In this document: positions 41,419-53,460 of the stretch, in pieces
How positions within the stretch are numbered: position 1 is the stretch's first letter
Layout of the letters: each line of letters begins with the position of its first letter
Source of the DNA: Gnetum montanum
Lineage: Eukaryota > Streptophyta > Gnetopsida > Gnetales > Gnetaceae
Length of the DNA stretch: 64,000 nucleotides
Direction of reading: 5' to 3'
Assembly (NCBI GenBank): GCA_015680685.1
Contig: MNCI01017909.1
Coordinates: forward strand, 1,741,705-1,805,704
Translations under genes and position numbers: made by a program
Notes under the pieces: generated by a model
The model's database searches: none
Told to the model about the DNA's origin: nothing
What the model saw: only the letters and a program-made list of their open reading frames with translations

Positions 41419-42979
41419 TGTAACAATCCATTTTTGGGACATCCTTGATACATATAATTTTTGTAGAGATTGTTATGATTGCGCTTGTATGTTAATATGC
41501 CTATCTATTTTAGTATATTTTATGTATTATTATGATGATGTTGATGATGCACTTTGGATTATCTATATTCTTGGTTAATATTATGTAATTTTTAGTATTT
41601 AATTATACTTATATTTTCTTTTACTATCATCTAACAAGTATGCACTAATCCTCTTGTTGAGTGTGGCAAGATCTCATGAGATTCAATTGGAATCATGGCA
41701 TGGATTGTGATTAGTTGTTTGCTTAATTATTATTATTAATTTGTTCTAGAATGCATGGTATGAGTTAGAGTATATGTGGTAGATGGCTCTTATATGTTGA
41801 CATATGTGCTATGTATATTATATATGTATTTATTTTAGACATATCATGCTCATCTATGTTGAAATGTTTTGGATTATATTTTTACCATCGTATATTTTTA
41901 TGGTATTTTTCTCTTTGATTAGTTGTGATATATGAGACAATTATGTGAGTGGGAGAGGAAGTTAAGTTTAAGTTGGAAAATATTTTTGGTACTTTTCTTT
42001 TGTCTTTGTGAAAGTTTGGACAATTGGTTTTTTCTTCCATGGTTTTTTGGTCAATCTCCATTAAAACTCCAATGGTTTAATTCTTTCATACACTTTGATG
42101 ATCTAGAAGATGTGTTGTAAGATTGGAGCTAGAAGTGTTATAGAATTACAGATTGGTTGCATGGATTTCTTAGATCTTTATGGTTTTCTTTCCTCTCTTA
42201 TGGTTTTTCATCATTCAGAGGTAAGTTATCTTGGTTTCTTTCCCATTTATGGTTACAAGTTTCTATGTACAATCATATGATGGGTTTTGTTTATTTTTTC
42301 GTATAGATGTGATGTTGTTTATGTATTGAAGGATATTGTTTTGAATGATTGGAATAATTTTTTGGTAGGTTTGTATACTAAATTTATGATTTTTGAAAAT
42401 GTTATTTTATCATTTCAAGCATAGGTCTTATGAGATTTTTTCCAACATTTTGGTTGGATTAGATTTTCCAATTTGTCAACTTAGTTGTGGTAATTAAATG
42501 TTAGGACTATTGTGATTTTCCTATGTGGATGAGCTCTAGAATTTTAGACAAGTGATATGTGGTTTTTTTTCCTGTGATGTTTAGTATGGGATCTTGGAGA
42601 TTTCTTTTCATCATGGTATCTTGTTTAGATTCATTTTCCTTGCTTTTATCTTGTCCTATCCATTGGGATTTATTTGTTGTATATTAGATTTGTTGAATCC
42701 TTTTTCCACCATCTATATTGTGATCTCAGCCTTAAGGTTTGATTCTTTTGACTCAATATTTCTATTGTTTATGATAGTCAATTCTATTTTTTTTTCATAA
42801 ATTCAATCTTTCATATTAAGATTTCCAGAGATGTGAGTTTTTCAATTTGAACTCTCAAACCATGCTTGTGATTACTCATGCTTCTTAGTGATTTTCATTC
42901 TTTAGATGTTGAGCTTTTACCTAGTATTTCCTATTCATTCTCATCAACTTTGATTTTTTTCCTCCTAATTTTCAGTGTT

Positions 42980-43430
42980 TCTTGGCCATTCAAGATGTTC
43001 AAGAACTTTGCCAAGACGTCCCACCCACAAGCCAATCACACAAGTAAGATGTCTTATCTTCATTCCAAATATCTCTACTTCAGCAAAGATGTCTCTACTT
43101 TTTTTTGAAACATCTTACATGAGAGTCTCATTCGAAGACAAGATGTCTCTAATTTTTCCAGAGATGTCTTACTATCATGCAAGATATCGCATCTGAGATG
43201 TCACAACATCTCATGCAAGACATCTTGGGTGAGTTGTTATGACAACTCACCCAAGATGTCTTGCATGAGATATCACAACTCACCTAAGACTTTTTCCCTG
43301 AGATGTCATGACATCTCATCTAATACTTCTCATGTAAGATGTCACAACTCACCTAAGACTTTTCCCTTGAGATGTCATGACATCTCATCTGATACTTCTC
43401 ATCTAAGATGTCATGACATATCTCTAAGAT
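42980..43430. repeat. AAGATGTCTC motif cluster 1
   Basis: More than fifteen copies of AGATGTC / GACATCT in both orientations, several as palindromes (GATGTCATGACATCTC). Similar clusters are at 48600-48770 and 55225-55395. Confidence 0.8.
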
Positions 43431-43870
43431 TTTCTAAAACCCTATCAAATTCTTTCTATTATTGAATTAACTTATTCTCCTTGGACTTTGTTAACATTTG
43501 GTAATATGGTTGATTTATGTGAGCTCTCTTGGTTATGAATTTAGTTCCTTAGGATTCTAGATTGCCATGTGATTGGATTTGAGCTATTAGTGTTATATGG
43601 TTTCTTGGATTGTTACCCTTATGAGGATCTCTTGGATTGTTGGATCCTTAGATTAGACAAATCTGCTATTTGTTATTGTCCTCCACCATTAGTTTGGTTG
43701 TTATGTTTTTAGATTATTTGGTTGTTAAATGTTGGAGCTAACACTGAGTTTGTACAGCCAGTTAAAGATGAGCTCCCTAAAGATGGTTTTGATGATTAAT
43801 CCCTACTGTAGAGTGCACTAGTTCATCTCTTACTATGAGCCTCATTCTATAGGAGAGGATGATTCCATGA

Positions 43871-44160
43871 TTCATTGGTCCTTTTCTTTTTGATTTGAGG
43901 CTCTGGAACATTAGTGGTGATGTCATGGATGACACCTATGACATTGATATGTTTGGAGAATATTGAAAGTGATATATTATATGACACTTTACATTCCAAT
44001 TAAGGCTAATAATGGTTCATTGATCCTTTTGATTTTGATTTTGAGCCTCTAGAACATTAGTGGCGACATCATGGGTGACACCTATGGCATTAATATGTTT
44101 GGAGAATATTGGAAGTGATATACTAGATGATGCTTTACATTCCAGTTGAGGCTAATGATA
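43871..44160 (+). repeat. 145-bp tandem duplication
   Basis: Copy 1 at 43871-44015 and copy 2 at 44016 to about 44160 share ATTAGTGG, GACACCTATG and TATGTTTGGAGAATATTG. Confidence 0.85.
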
Positions 44161-44643
44161 AATTCATGTGCATGGTAATTTGATATTTGGTTTGTATATA
44201 TGTTTGTTTCAGCTTTTAGCAAGTACATAAGATAACATAATATACATATGACACTTAGTGTGGTGTGTGCTAACCTTCTTGTTTACGGTGATAGTTAGAG
44301 TGGAAAAACCTTGGTTTTAGCATTGTATGAAGAATGAATGTTATGATTGTGCATTTATATTTTTGTCTAGATGTTTTGGTGGTTCGCTTGTATGCTTGTT
44401 GAGCTAACATATTTTGCAGTTTAGCCATGTTTCTTCTAATCCTCATCATATCTATCCATTCAACAATTGAAGATGTTACCAAGGTTTCTCACTCAATTTT
44501 ATGTTAATAATTAATTTTATTTTTAAGCTAATTAATTTGGGATAGAGATGGGAGATTTTGGATGATTTTTAATGATGAGATGAGCTTGATAATATTATGT
44601 CTTGATTTAAAGTTTTGGATATTATATGTTAGCATTTTCAGCA

Positions 44644-44655
44644 TAGTATTAGAGC
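44644..44655 (+). promoter_or_regulatory. Possible primer-binding site (tRNA-iMet type)
   Basis: TAGTATTAGAGC resembles TGGTATCAGAGC with two transitions. Confidence 0.45.
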
Positions 44656-45309
44656 TTAATTTTCTTTTTTCGTTCATGGAATTATGAATCATGTATGATT
44701 TAGACTTGTGATATTATATTATTCATATATATATATATTGCAACTTATGTTATAATATTTCTTTTTTAGAATTTTTTATATTTATATGATTTTATATTCA
44801 TGTAGTTTTTTTCTTCTAATGTTAGTTTCGGCTTCTCTTCTCTTTCGGATCATGACTTCATGCTAGGTTCCTTTTTCCCTTTTACTACATAGCTCATTTA
44901 TTTGTGTCTCTTGTCATGACCAATCATTTTTGTAGGGATTCTACCCAACATAATGCTATCCAACCTAAGGCATAGAAAGGATGATGTTACATTTACTTGT
45001 AGCAATATGAAAATCATTATTGTAAGAAGATTTAGCTTTCTTCTTCTTGGTGTTGAAAAGTCTCTCACTCATCCTTCCTCCACCATCAAAATCATAATGT
45101 AGATTGTCTTCATGCTATCTACCATTCACAGCTAAGATAGTCAATTTATCATTATCAATGCTGCATCCACATCAATAATGATCTTCTTATTATGACTACT
45201 ACTATAGCCATTATTATCAAATACAAAATCAAACATATTGCCACTATTATCTTGCTATTACTAATCATGGCATCAAAAGTTACATTACTTCCATCATGCA
45301 CAACATAAC
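44656..45309. other. Unassigned AT-rich sequence
   Basis: A + strand MTNHFCRDSTQHNA start at about 44920 might be a gag remnant; nothing else is recognised. Trinucleotide-like ATT/CATC stretches near 45160-45290. Confidence 0.3.
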
Positions 45310-46425
45310 TCATAACTTCATCAAAGTCACCATAATGATCATGATGTCCATGACATTAATGGAGCAAACCGCTACCAATCTAAAGTAAAAAACTAGCATC
45401 CATCCTACTAGCTTCAACATAAGAGACATTACTACCATAACCAAGGTAAAGTTCATACTTACCTTTTCATGGCTCCTTCCATCCATTTTCATTCAACTTG
45501 ATATTTACATGTGGCTATCCAATCTTATCAAAGCTTAAAGCTTTCAGATTTCACATGGAGTCTCCAATGCCAATGATTTTTCCACTTCAAGAGAATCATC
45601 AACTGCTTCTACATCACACCTTGGATGTACTAACATAAAAGGTAAATTCTCCTCCATGGCTCTAATGTTAGAGTTATCATCAAAGAAATCATTCTTCCAC
45701 ATACCTTGGCTAGAAGACACACCTCTCTTCGATGGGATAGCCTCAACTTGGCAAATAATCTTTCTTCCCTTATCACAAGGTATAGAATAATTATACAAAG
45801 AATGAGTATCATACCCTCTAGTGATGCCTTTGATCCTTCTTAAAGAATTTCCTTAATCTTTTCCACTCCTTTGGCCTTGATCTTTCACCTTCCATAGCTT
45901 ATAAGATAGGAACTCTTCTTGATCAACAACATAGACCATCTTGGACTATGAAGATCTCTTAGTCCCTTTGATGAAGCTTTTGCTTTCCTCTTTTGAAACT
46001 TTTGAATATTGAGCACTCCCTTAATAAATAAGAGATGCTTGAGAACTCATTTTCTTATTGATCTCTACTTCATCAAATCTTTCATCTTCCTCCTTGAACA
46101 CCTTTGAAAATTTCTTCTTCATGACTATCACACCTATGAAAAGTTCAACTTGCACAACATCGTGATTAGAAGCATCTATTGGTATAACAACAAACTCAAA
46201 ACCTATTTCATCATGTTCCTTATTATATTTCCCCTTTTCCAAAAGGATTAAGGAAGCATTAAGTAAGCTTTTCTGCCTCACTTGTTTAACTATTATGGAA
46301 ATCAACTCATGGATTCCATTAGATCTTGCTACATTCCACACATTTCTTGCTTCATCAAATTGAGCACCATTATTAGAATTCCAAGGTCTACTAAGAATTG
46401 CATCAACATAATTTATTGAAAGCAC
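45310..46425 (-). pseudogene. Element B protease C-terminal part and following linker
   Basis: The frame 46425-46021 starts LSINYVDAILSRPWNSNNGA, the end of a gypsy protease (usual ILLGRPWQYD), followed by NVWNVARSNG and a charged linker. 45798-45544 continues with a Glu-rich linker. RT is not seen to the left, so the element is truncated. Confidence 0.7.
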
Positions 46426-46900
46426 ATCACATTTAACAACATCATGAAAGCCTCCAATTTAAATTTCAAAATACATTATTCCCTTACCTCTTGGAAAAAA
46501 CCTCTAGACAACCAATGCACTTTATATGATCTAGGATGAGGATTAGCTACCAAACCTAATTTAGCAACTTCCCTTGGAGAAATAACATTTTCTTGGGCTC
46601 TTCCATCAATGAAAATTTGAATTCACTCCCCACTAAGTACACATCCAACCCCAATCCAAAACAACAATTTTCTATTAGGATGATATCCTCTATTCATATT
46701 TCCCATGAATGCACAAGAATTTAATTCAAAAACATCCATAATTCTTGGAGCATTAGGATTACCTCTCTAAAGAGCTTGTCTTGATGAATCCTTCACCTCT
46801 ATTGTTTACACATCCTTTCCCTTGGATGTCTTGTAAAGTGAGAATTCCCATAGCTTATGTTTCCATTTTCCATACTTGAAGCACTAAGACTTGGATTAGT
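46426..46900 (-). pseudogene. Element B zinc knuckle and protease N-terminal part
   Basis: CFKYGKWKHKLWEF (near 46880-46840) is a CCHC knuckle with two of three Cys replaced (Tyr, Phe). The protease site reads FIDGRAQENVIS near 46610, where DSG would be expected, then PREVAKLGLVANPHPRSYK. Confidence 0.7.
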
Positions 46901-47888
46901 TGCTACCTTGACCCTTGCCTTACTTGTGTTGGTATTTTTTAGATTTTCTCTTATCATCACTTCTTTTTATCTTGTTATCTTGACTACCATTCTTATCTTA
47001 ATATTTGAACTTGCATCCCTTCTTCTTTCCTTTGGAACTATTTCCAAATCCACTTAATTTATTCTTAGCCTTGAGTGCCAAATCATAAGTCTCATCAAGA
47101 ATTTATGACTCCTAAAAAAATAAGCTCTATTGATACATCATTTTGAGATCTCCTAGAAAGATTGAATCCTATTCATAACCCTCCCAATTTACTTTAGCTT
47201 GATGGAATAGATCATAAAATTTGATATATAATTCTTTAACATCCCTATAATATTGCCTTAGGAATTTCACCTTCATAATAGTTTCTTATCTTTGATGAGA
47301 CTATTCAAATTTTCTTTTTAACCTGTATTTTATCATATTTCAATTTTTTCTTTCCTAAACTTGGGACTTCTTTTCCCACCAAATAGAAGACATACCATCT
47401 AATCTAGATTTAGCAATAGGTGCCCTCAAATTATTTGGTACCTCTTCCAACTCAAAGTGCTTCTCAAGTATCTTTAACCAACTTGAGAAAGCATTGGTAC
47501 CACAAATGCCATTGGAAGTCTTCAACTCAACATATAGAAGTATAGCAACATTGCAGAACACTCTAGCAAGCCTGGGTTCATCCTTCTCATCAAGCTTGCC
47601 CAAAGAAGAAGTAGTTACCATCATTAAAGTCCTTAGAATTCTCATCTAAACACTTTCATAGCTATATTATCCTTCCTCATCATCCACTCCATATTTATCT
47701 TATTATGAAACTTATTCATCTAAACATTCATTCTCATCACCTCTACATGTGTGGATATGGCTAGGATTGGTATTTCTACCTACCTTTGCATTGATTTCAT
47801 CTAATTGAGCAACAATCATCTAGGAGGCATACTTTATGCTCTTCATGCCTCTATTTAGGGCTTGAATCTATTTTTTCTTAGGTGCCAT
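46901..47888 (-). pseudogene. gag: Element B gag (Ty3/gypsy)
   Basis: Starts MAPKKK at 47888 with QALNRGMKSIKYAS and MIVAQLDEINAKV. The capsid part at 47645-47355 shows FSSWLKILEKHFELEEVPNN and AKSRLDGMSSIWWE, the usual W-x-x-x-L-E-x-x-F ... WWE gag signature. Confidence 0.8.
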
Positions 47889-48599
47889 CTAAAATTGAAA
47901 AAATTCTTAACTAAATCCAAGCAATAATAAACACAAAGCTCTAAAACTAATTACATTAGAGTAGGTTCACTCCAATATTAAATTCACCTTCCAATACTAA
48001 ATCCAGATATTATGAATAGATAATTAATTTTCTAGAACATAAGAAAAATAGTTTTCTTCAATTTTACTCAAAGAATATTTTAATAGGATTTCAAAACCTA
48101 CAAAATATCCCAAACCTCTCAAATAATCAAATAATGCTACCAAGCATGAGGCCCTACAACCACAAAATTGTTTTTCTTAATGTAAGATACAATTGATGGA
48201 AAATCTCTTCCAAAAGTGGAACATAGAATTCAATACATAAGGAAGACAATAATACATAGGCCAACACACAACATAATTAACCTTAGAGATACAACCTCTA
48301 TTCTCTCTTAATGTGCTTTCTCTTTCTTTTATTCAAGTTCAACATAAGAACTTACATGACATCTCCTCTTCATATCTTCATGATGCAAGCATGAAATACC
48401 AATACATTTATTAAGAAAATAAGGAAAAATCTATGAAAATATTTCACAAGATCAACGTGGAGTTTTCACACTGTTTCTTTATTTTTTTCACCTTCTCTCA
48501 AATATTTCCCAACTTGCAATGGTTAATTCCAGAAGTTTCCCTGTTTGTGTGGGTTGTCTTTGACCTCCTCAATTGACTTTGCTAAAAATACAAATTTTA
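47889..48599. other. Element B leader or LTR remains, no gene
   Basis: AT-rich; no clear primer site or LTR end. Nothing else seen. Confidence 0.35.
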
Positions 48600-48810
48600 G
48601 GAGAGACATATTCTAAGAGTGAAAGACATCTCTCCATGTTAGAGATGTCTTGTCTACATTGGAGATATCTTATCATATATGAGATGTCTCCCCAAAGAAG
48701 ACTACAATTCAGATAAGATGTCTCCATCAAACTCAAGTCTTAGCCAAGATGTCTCATGGACTTCCACAATCTCTTTCCAGAGCTAAAAACCTATAAAAAA
48801 CAACTTGTAA
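48600..48810 (+). promoter_or_regulatory. AAGATGTCTC motif cluster 2 with TATA box
   Basis: About ten copies of AGATGTCTC / GAGACATCT, then CCTATAAAAAACAAC at about 48790. The same order (cluster, then TATA) is seen at 55225-55485, so this is likely LTR promoter sequence on the + strand. Confidence 0.55.
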
Positions 48811-48868
48811 GAAAGAACAAGGGGATCATAAGAGGTGTTCCTATACCATCCACTTCCAACATAAAACA

Positions 48869-49545
48869 TTATTTGCACTTCCAATGTGTAACATCATTTC
48901 CACTTTAAACATTCAACATCATTTCCACCTTCAACGTGTAATATCATTTCCACTTTCAATTTGCAATATCATTTCTACTTTTAACATTCAACATCATTTC
49001 CACTTTCAACGTGCAACTTTATTTCCACTGTCAATGTGCAATGTCATTTTCACTTCCAATGTTCATGTTATTTCCACTATGAATGTGCAATGTCATTTCC
49101 ATCTTCAATATGCAACCTCATTTCCATGTTCAACATGCAACTTCATTTTCACTTCCAACATATAATGTCATTTTGACTTCCAATGCACAATGTCATTTCT
49201 ACTTTCAACATGCAATGTCATTTCCACTTCTAATGTGCAGTGTCATTTCCACTTCCAATGTGCAATTTCATTTTCACTTCCAATATGTAATGTCATTTCC
49301 ACATCTAACAGGCAACATCATTTCCACTTTCAATGTGCAAAATTATTTTCACTTTCAACATGTAACATCATTTCCACTTCTAACATGCAATGTTATTTTC
49401 ACTTTTAATGTGCAATGTTGTTTCCACTTTAACATGCAACATCATTTCTACTTCAATGTGCAACATTTTTTCAACTTCAATGTGCAATGTTGATTATTCT
49501 TTTAATTTCCAATGTCACTTTCACTTTCAATGTCTAGCATCATTT
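48869..49545 (+). repeat. 25-bp minisatellite, about 27 units
   Basis: Unit of the type CACTTYCAATGTGCAATGTCATTTC. Unit starts at 48901, 48926 and 48951 give a 25-bp period. Because 25 is not a multiple of 3, all frames cycle through the repeat, and the long Phe/His/Ile-rich frames here are by-products, not genes. Confidence 0.92.
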
Positions 49546-50429
49546 GTTAGATAAAAAAGGAAAAGAAAGATAGTTTTTGCCCTTAGTACAAGAAGAATAA
49601 AAGATTGTTAGTGCTAAAATGAAATGATAGATTTCTTCCTCTATCAAGTTTTCAATGCTTACCAAATATGGTAATTAAGCTTGACTTTCAACTCCACCAT
49701 CCTAATGGACTTATAATAGATATAGTTTCTTCTATCTTACTTTTCTAGCTCTATTTTTCTTATGCTTCAACAGTAAATCTAAAAATAACTATTAAATTTT
49801 TTTCTATAATTTAAAAATCTTAGTCTTTGAATTTGTTACTTCTAGTTTTTGACTTCTTGGAAAAAAAAAACTAGAATTTCTTTCTTTATTCTCATCTTCA
49901 TCTCAAGTTTTTTTTCTCTTCCTTTTCTACTTAAAAATCTCTATAATTCATAAGTTATAACTTTTTTCTTGGCAGTTATGTTGTATTTCCTCTATGTTAT
50001 GAAAGTGACATTCAACTTGGTAGTTGTGTAATTTTTGTTGTTGTGAAAGTAACATGAGCTTGGCAATTATGCTTACTCTAGGAGTGTAAGAAAAGCTCTA
50101 TAATTTTTTTAGTTAATAAAATTACCCTATCCCCTAGGAACTAAAGAGAGTTTTACAATAGATGTAGATTAGCCATTCTAGTAGTTGAACCATTTTAAAA
50201 AGCTCTGTGTTTATTTACTCTTTTTGTACTTTAAGTTTTTTGGGGGTTTCTACTAATATTTTTGGCAGTCTACAATTGGCTCAAATTTTTATGATGCCTT
50301 CATTCATCACCCCCCTCCCCTTCTCAATGCCTTTAGCTATATCTAAGGAAAAAAAATAGTATTCGAGCTTGGTCAACACTTCTTAACATAATAGTGTGTG
50401 TTGCATCCATTCTATTTCTTGGATGGTGT
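49546..50429. other. Non-coding AT-rich stretch upstream of copia C gag
   Basis: Contains repeated GGCAGTTATGTTGTATTTCC-like words near 49970-50080. It may be leader/LTR of element C; no gene. Confidence 0.4.
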
Positions 50430-51667
50430 AGAATCAAGGCTTTTCATCTAATAGAGCTTTGTGGTTCAATGGTTCAAATTATCTTATGTAGAAGTTCAAG
50501 ATGAAGAGTTATTTTCTAACTCATGGTGATGATGTCTGGAAGGGATTTAGTAGAGAAACCAATAACTTTGCGCATGATGCTCCAGTAATGAACATCTTAG
50601 TGTGCAACTTGAATAGAGAAATTTTTATGAAGATGAAGATTATACATCTTTAATCAACCAAAGAAATGTAGGAGCATCTTCCATCTATTTATGAATAAGA
50701 CAATAATATAAAAAAGTCTAATCTGGTAACTTTAAGAGTACATTTTAATGCTCTAAGATGTAAGAGAACAAGAATATCAGTGGTTTCTTTAGCCATATGG
50801 ATGAAATTATCACTGAGATGACTATGCTTAGTGAAGCATAGTATGATGATATAATCTACCAAAAAAAAATCTATTTTTGCTAGTAGATTTGAAGTAAAGA
50901 TATCATCCATATTAGTAGCAAAATATCTCTTCAAAATGATAGTTGCTAAGTTCTATAGTATCCTTTCAATCTTTGAAATAAAAAAAGATTAAGCTAGTTT
51001 TACACATAGCAAGGAGCAAATTACTTTTAGAGTTAAAGCTGAAAATAATGAAAATAAAAGGGAACCAACAATGTTAGATTCCAACTTTAATAAAAATATT
51101 GCTAATCTCACCAAGAAGTTCAAAAGGCTCAAAAACATGAAGGCTAGTAAGAAGCTAACAAAATATTTTTCTTGTTATTATTGTGATAAAATAGGTCATA
51201 TGATTGTTGAGTATCCAAACAAGAAGAAAGATGAAGAAAATAAAAAAAATTTACATAACCAGTTTCTTGCCAAAGAGCACTTGATACATGTTTGATAAAT
51301 CAAAAGCTCAATTAGCTTAAATACAAAGTATATTAAAACATGTAAAAAATAGCATAGAAGTCGAGGATGTTAAAGAAAATTATTTTGCTCATTTTGCTCA
51401 TACTAATATTATAACAAATGAGTATGATATTATTACACAAGGCTTATTTTCATTTCTAGACATGATTAATGATTATGATTTAGAGGATGATTTTCAAAAC
51501 TTTATGTATACTAACCCTAACGAACAAGAAACTCCTAGCATTTCTGAAACTACAGGTTTAATTGGAGATGAAAATGGAATAGACTCATCAAATGTTGCTA
51601 AAACTAAATTCAAAGAAGCCAATAACATTGATATATAAGGGCTAATTAATCAATTGGAGATGGTTGT
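50430..51667 (+). pseudogene. gag: Element C (Ty1/copia) gag
   Basis: Reads LFNGSNYLM-KFKMKSYFLT, HGDDVWKGFSRE, CNLNREIFMKMK and later IYE, the gag domain of plant copia elements. Zinc knuckle at about 51165: CYYCDKIGHMIVEY, where the last Cys is lost. A charged linker follows to 51640. Broken by stops; the frame 51071-51295 is open. Confidence 0.85.
51663..51667. repeat. Target-site duplication GTTGT, left copy
   Basis: Repeated at 52294-52298, directly outside the family D LTR. Confidence 0.9.
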
Positions 51668-52293
51668 TGATGAGTGGCGAGGTACCCCTACACTCAACCA
51701 TACGAAACAAGCATCGCACGCGCGATCCGGTCGAACTCCGCAGATGGACTAGTTGTGGTATCTNNNNNNNNNNNNNNNNNNNNNNNNNNNNNNNNNNNNN
51801 NNNNNNNNNNNNNNNNNNNNNNNNNNNNNNNNNNNNNNNNNNNNNNNNNNNNNNNNNNNNNNNNNNNNNNNNNNNNNNNNNNNNNNNNNNNNNNNNNNNN
51901 NNNNNNNNNNNNNNNNNNNNNNNNNNNTAAGTGAATGCTGCAATGATGAAGTAATCTCGATCTTTATTGCCGGTCATGTGCGTGTCCAAGTACGGTACAC
52001 TCGAATAAAGACACCGTACAATCACATTCACCACACTGCGGGCAGACACGGGAAAATTCTAACTCTAGAGGGATCAAACTGTCAGAGCTTTGCTACCCTA
52101 AAACTGGGATGTCAAATGAGGGAGAGCCGCCTCTTATTTATAGAAATTGCGGCTGACTGCGATATCACGTACACGATATCGCGGCCCATGATACAACGCG
52201 ACCCATGATACAACGTGGGTGCCTTATCGTGGGTGTCTTAACGTGGGTGCCTTAACGCGGCCGCCAGCACTATGTGCAATTCATGTCTCATCA
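51668..52293 (-). mobile_element. Family D LTR inside copia C, with assembly gap
   Basis: Begins TGATGAG and ends CTCATCA (perfect inverted ends), flanked by GTTGT on both sides. Minus orientation: TATAAATAA near 52142-52134. Bases 51764-51927 are N. It could be a solo LTR, or the gap could hide the interior of a full element whose two LTRs were collapsed. CG-rich and little decayed, so probably the youngest family D copy here. Confidence 0.93.
51764..51927. other. Assembly gap (164 N)
   Basis: Run of N inside the LTR. Frames drawn across it are meaningless. Confidence 1.
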
Positions 52294-52298
52294 GTTGT
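52294..52298. repeat. Target-site duplication GTTGT, right copy
   Basis: Matches 51663-51667. Confidence 0.9.
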
Positions 52299-52680
52299 TA
52301 AAGTAAATAAAAATTTAAATAAAGTTTTAAAATAAAGGAATTAAGAAACTAAGAGTTACAAGCCAAAACTTAAATTAACTAAACAACAAAAGTTAAAGCT
52401 AAAAGAGGAAGTGCTACTGTGTAATAATGACATGAAAGATTAGGCTACTCCAGCAACATTAGATTTTTTTAAAAGATTCATCCATAGCTTGAAATAGCTT
52501 AAGGATATCATCAACAATGGATGATTAAGTATCAAAAGAAGGGCCTTGACTATGAATTTGATCTCTCAACAAATCCATCATTAACAAAAACATTGATGCA
52601 TAAGATAAATATTCAAACATAGCTTATACAATTATAAGTCATTTGTGTACACACAAGTAAGGGAATTTTTTTCACTCAAA
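52299..52680. other. Unassigned AT-rich sequence within copia C
   Basis: Between the LTR and the next recognisable copia motif. No clear coding match. Confidence 0.4.
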
Positions 52681-52689
52681 GCATTTTGA

Positions 52690-53460
52690 TCATTAGGTAT
52701 GGTCCAAGATCAATAGCCACTTTTTTCCAAGAACATTGTTTTTTAAGTATGGTATTTTAGTCCATAGAGTAAGGAATTATAGAACTAATGATTTTTCTCA
52801 TTATTTTCATGATACTAATATTTTTTCAAGAAACATGAAAATAGGGCAATAAGTTTGGAGGTCGATCAATAGAAGAACTCTCCTTATACAATTAGCCTTA
52901 AAAAGCTCTTGCAACCTAGAGACATGATTTCTTAACAATGGTTGTTCTCAACACATGACCAGTGATAAATCAAAATTTATCATATGTATACCTTTCATTG
53001 GAGGGAGGGTAAGCTTCATTGACAAAGGCAAAGCCATGGTAAGAGGTATTGGTTTAATTAAAATTCATAACAATTTTCCTAAATTTTATGGTGTTTATTT
53101 TCTTAATGGGTTACATTTTAACTTGTTGAGCTTAGGATAGTTTTCAAAAGAATTATAATATTTGTTTCATTAATGAGAAATTTCTATTAGAAAATAACAA
53201 AAAAAATTTAAAACTTACGTTACTTGAGTAGGAAATAATTTGTATTCTGTAAATGAGTAGTTGCAATATCTAACTCTTATTTCTAACACAAGTATCAACA
53301 AGTTGTGGCACAAAAGACTAGGATACTTAAGCTCAGGAAACATCCAAGCTCTCATCAAGGCTCAAAGTATAAGAGGCATTCCTTAGGAAAGTTATCTAGA
53401 AGGGGTATGTTCTGCATACCAACATGGTAAGAAAACTAAAGTTATTCTTAAATCAGTAAA
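52690..53460 (+). pseudogene. Element C protease and integrase zinc region
   Basis: NNGCSQHMTSDKSKFI near 52940 is the copia protease site (usually DSGCSRHMTGD; catalytic Asp is Asn here), followed by GGRVSFIDKGKAMVRGIGLI and LHFNLLSLG. At about 53298, LWHKRLGYLSSGNIQAL is the GAG-pre-integrase HHCC region, with VCSAYQHGKKTK as its Cys part. Confidence 0.9.

Larger units (their letters stand above)
41419..44643 (+). mobile_element. Probable element A LTR (about 3.2 kb)
   Basis: Starts TGTAACAATCC directly after the purine tract, the usual start of plant chromovirus LTRs. It ends near TTTTCAGCA, followed by a sequence resembling an initiator-Met primer site (TAGTATTAGAGC, 44644-44655; 10 of 12 match TGGTATCAGAGC). 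If both ends are right, this LTR also starts a second internal region, an LTR-internal-LTR chain produced by recombination. No second LTR is in the window to compare, so the right end is uncertain. Confidence 0.55.

Noticed and set aside
48869-49545. CRISPR-like direct repeats
   Set aside because: Units are contiguous with no unique spacers, and the context is plant retroelements; it is a minisatellite.
51642-52208. Several ORFs across the N run
   Set aside because: They exist only because N codons are not counted as stops.
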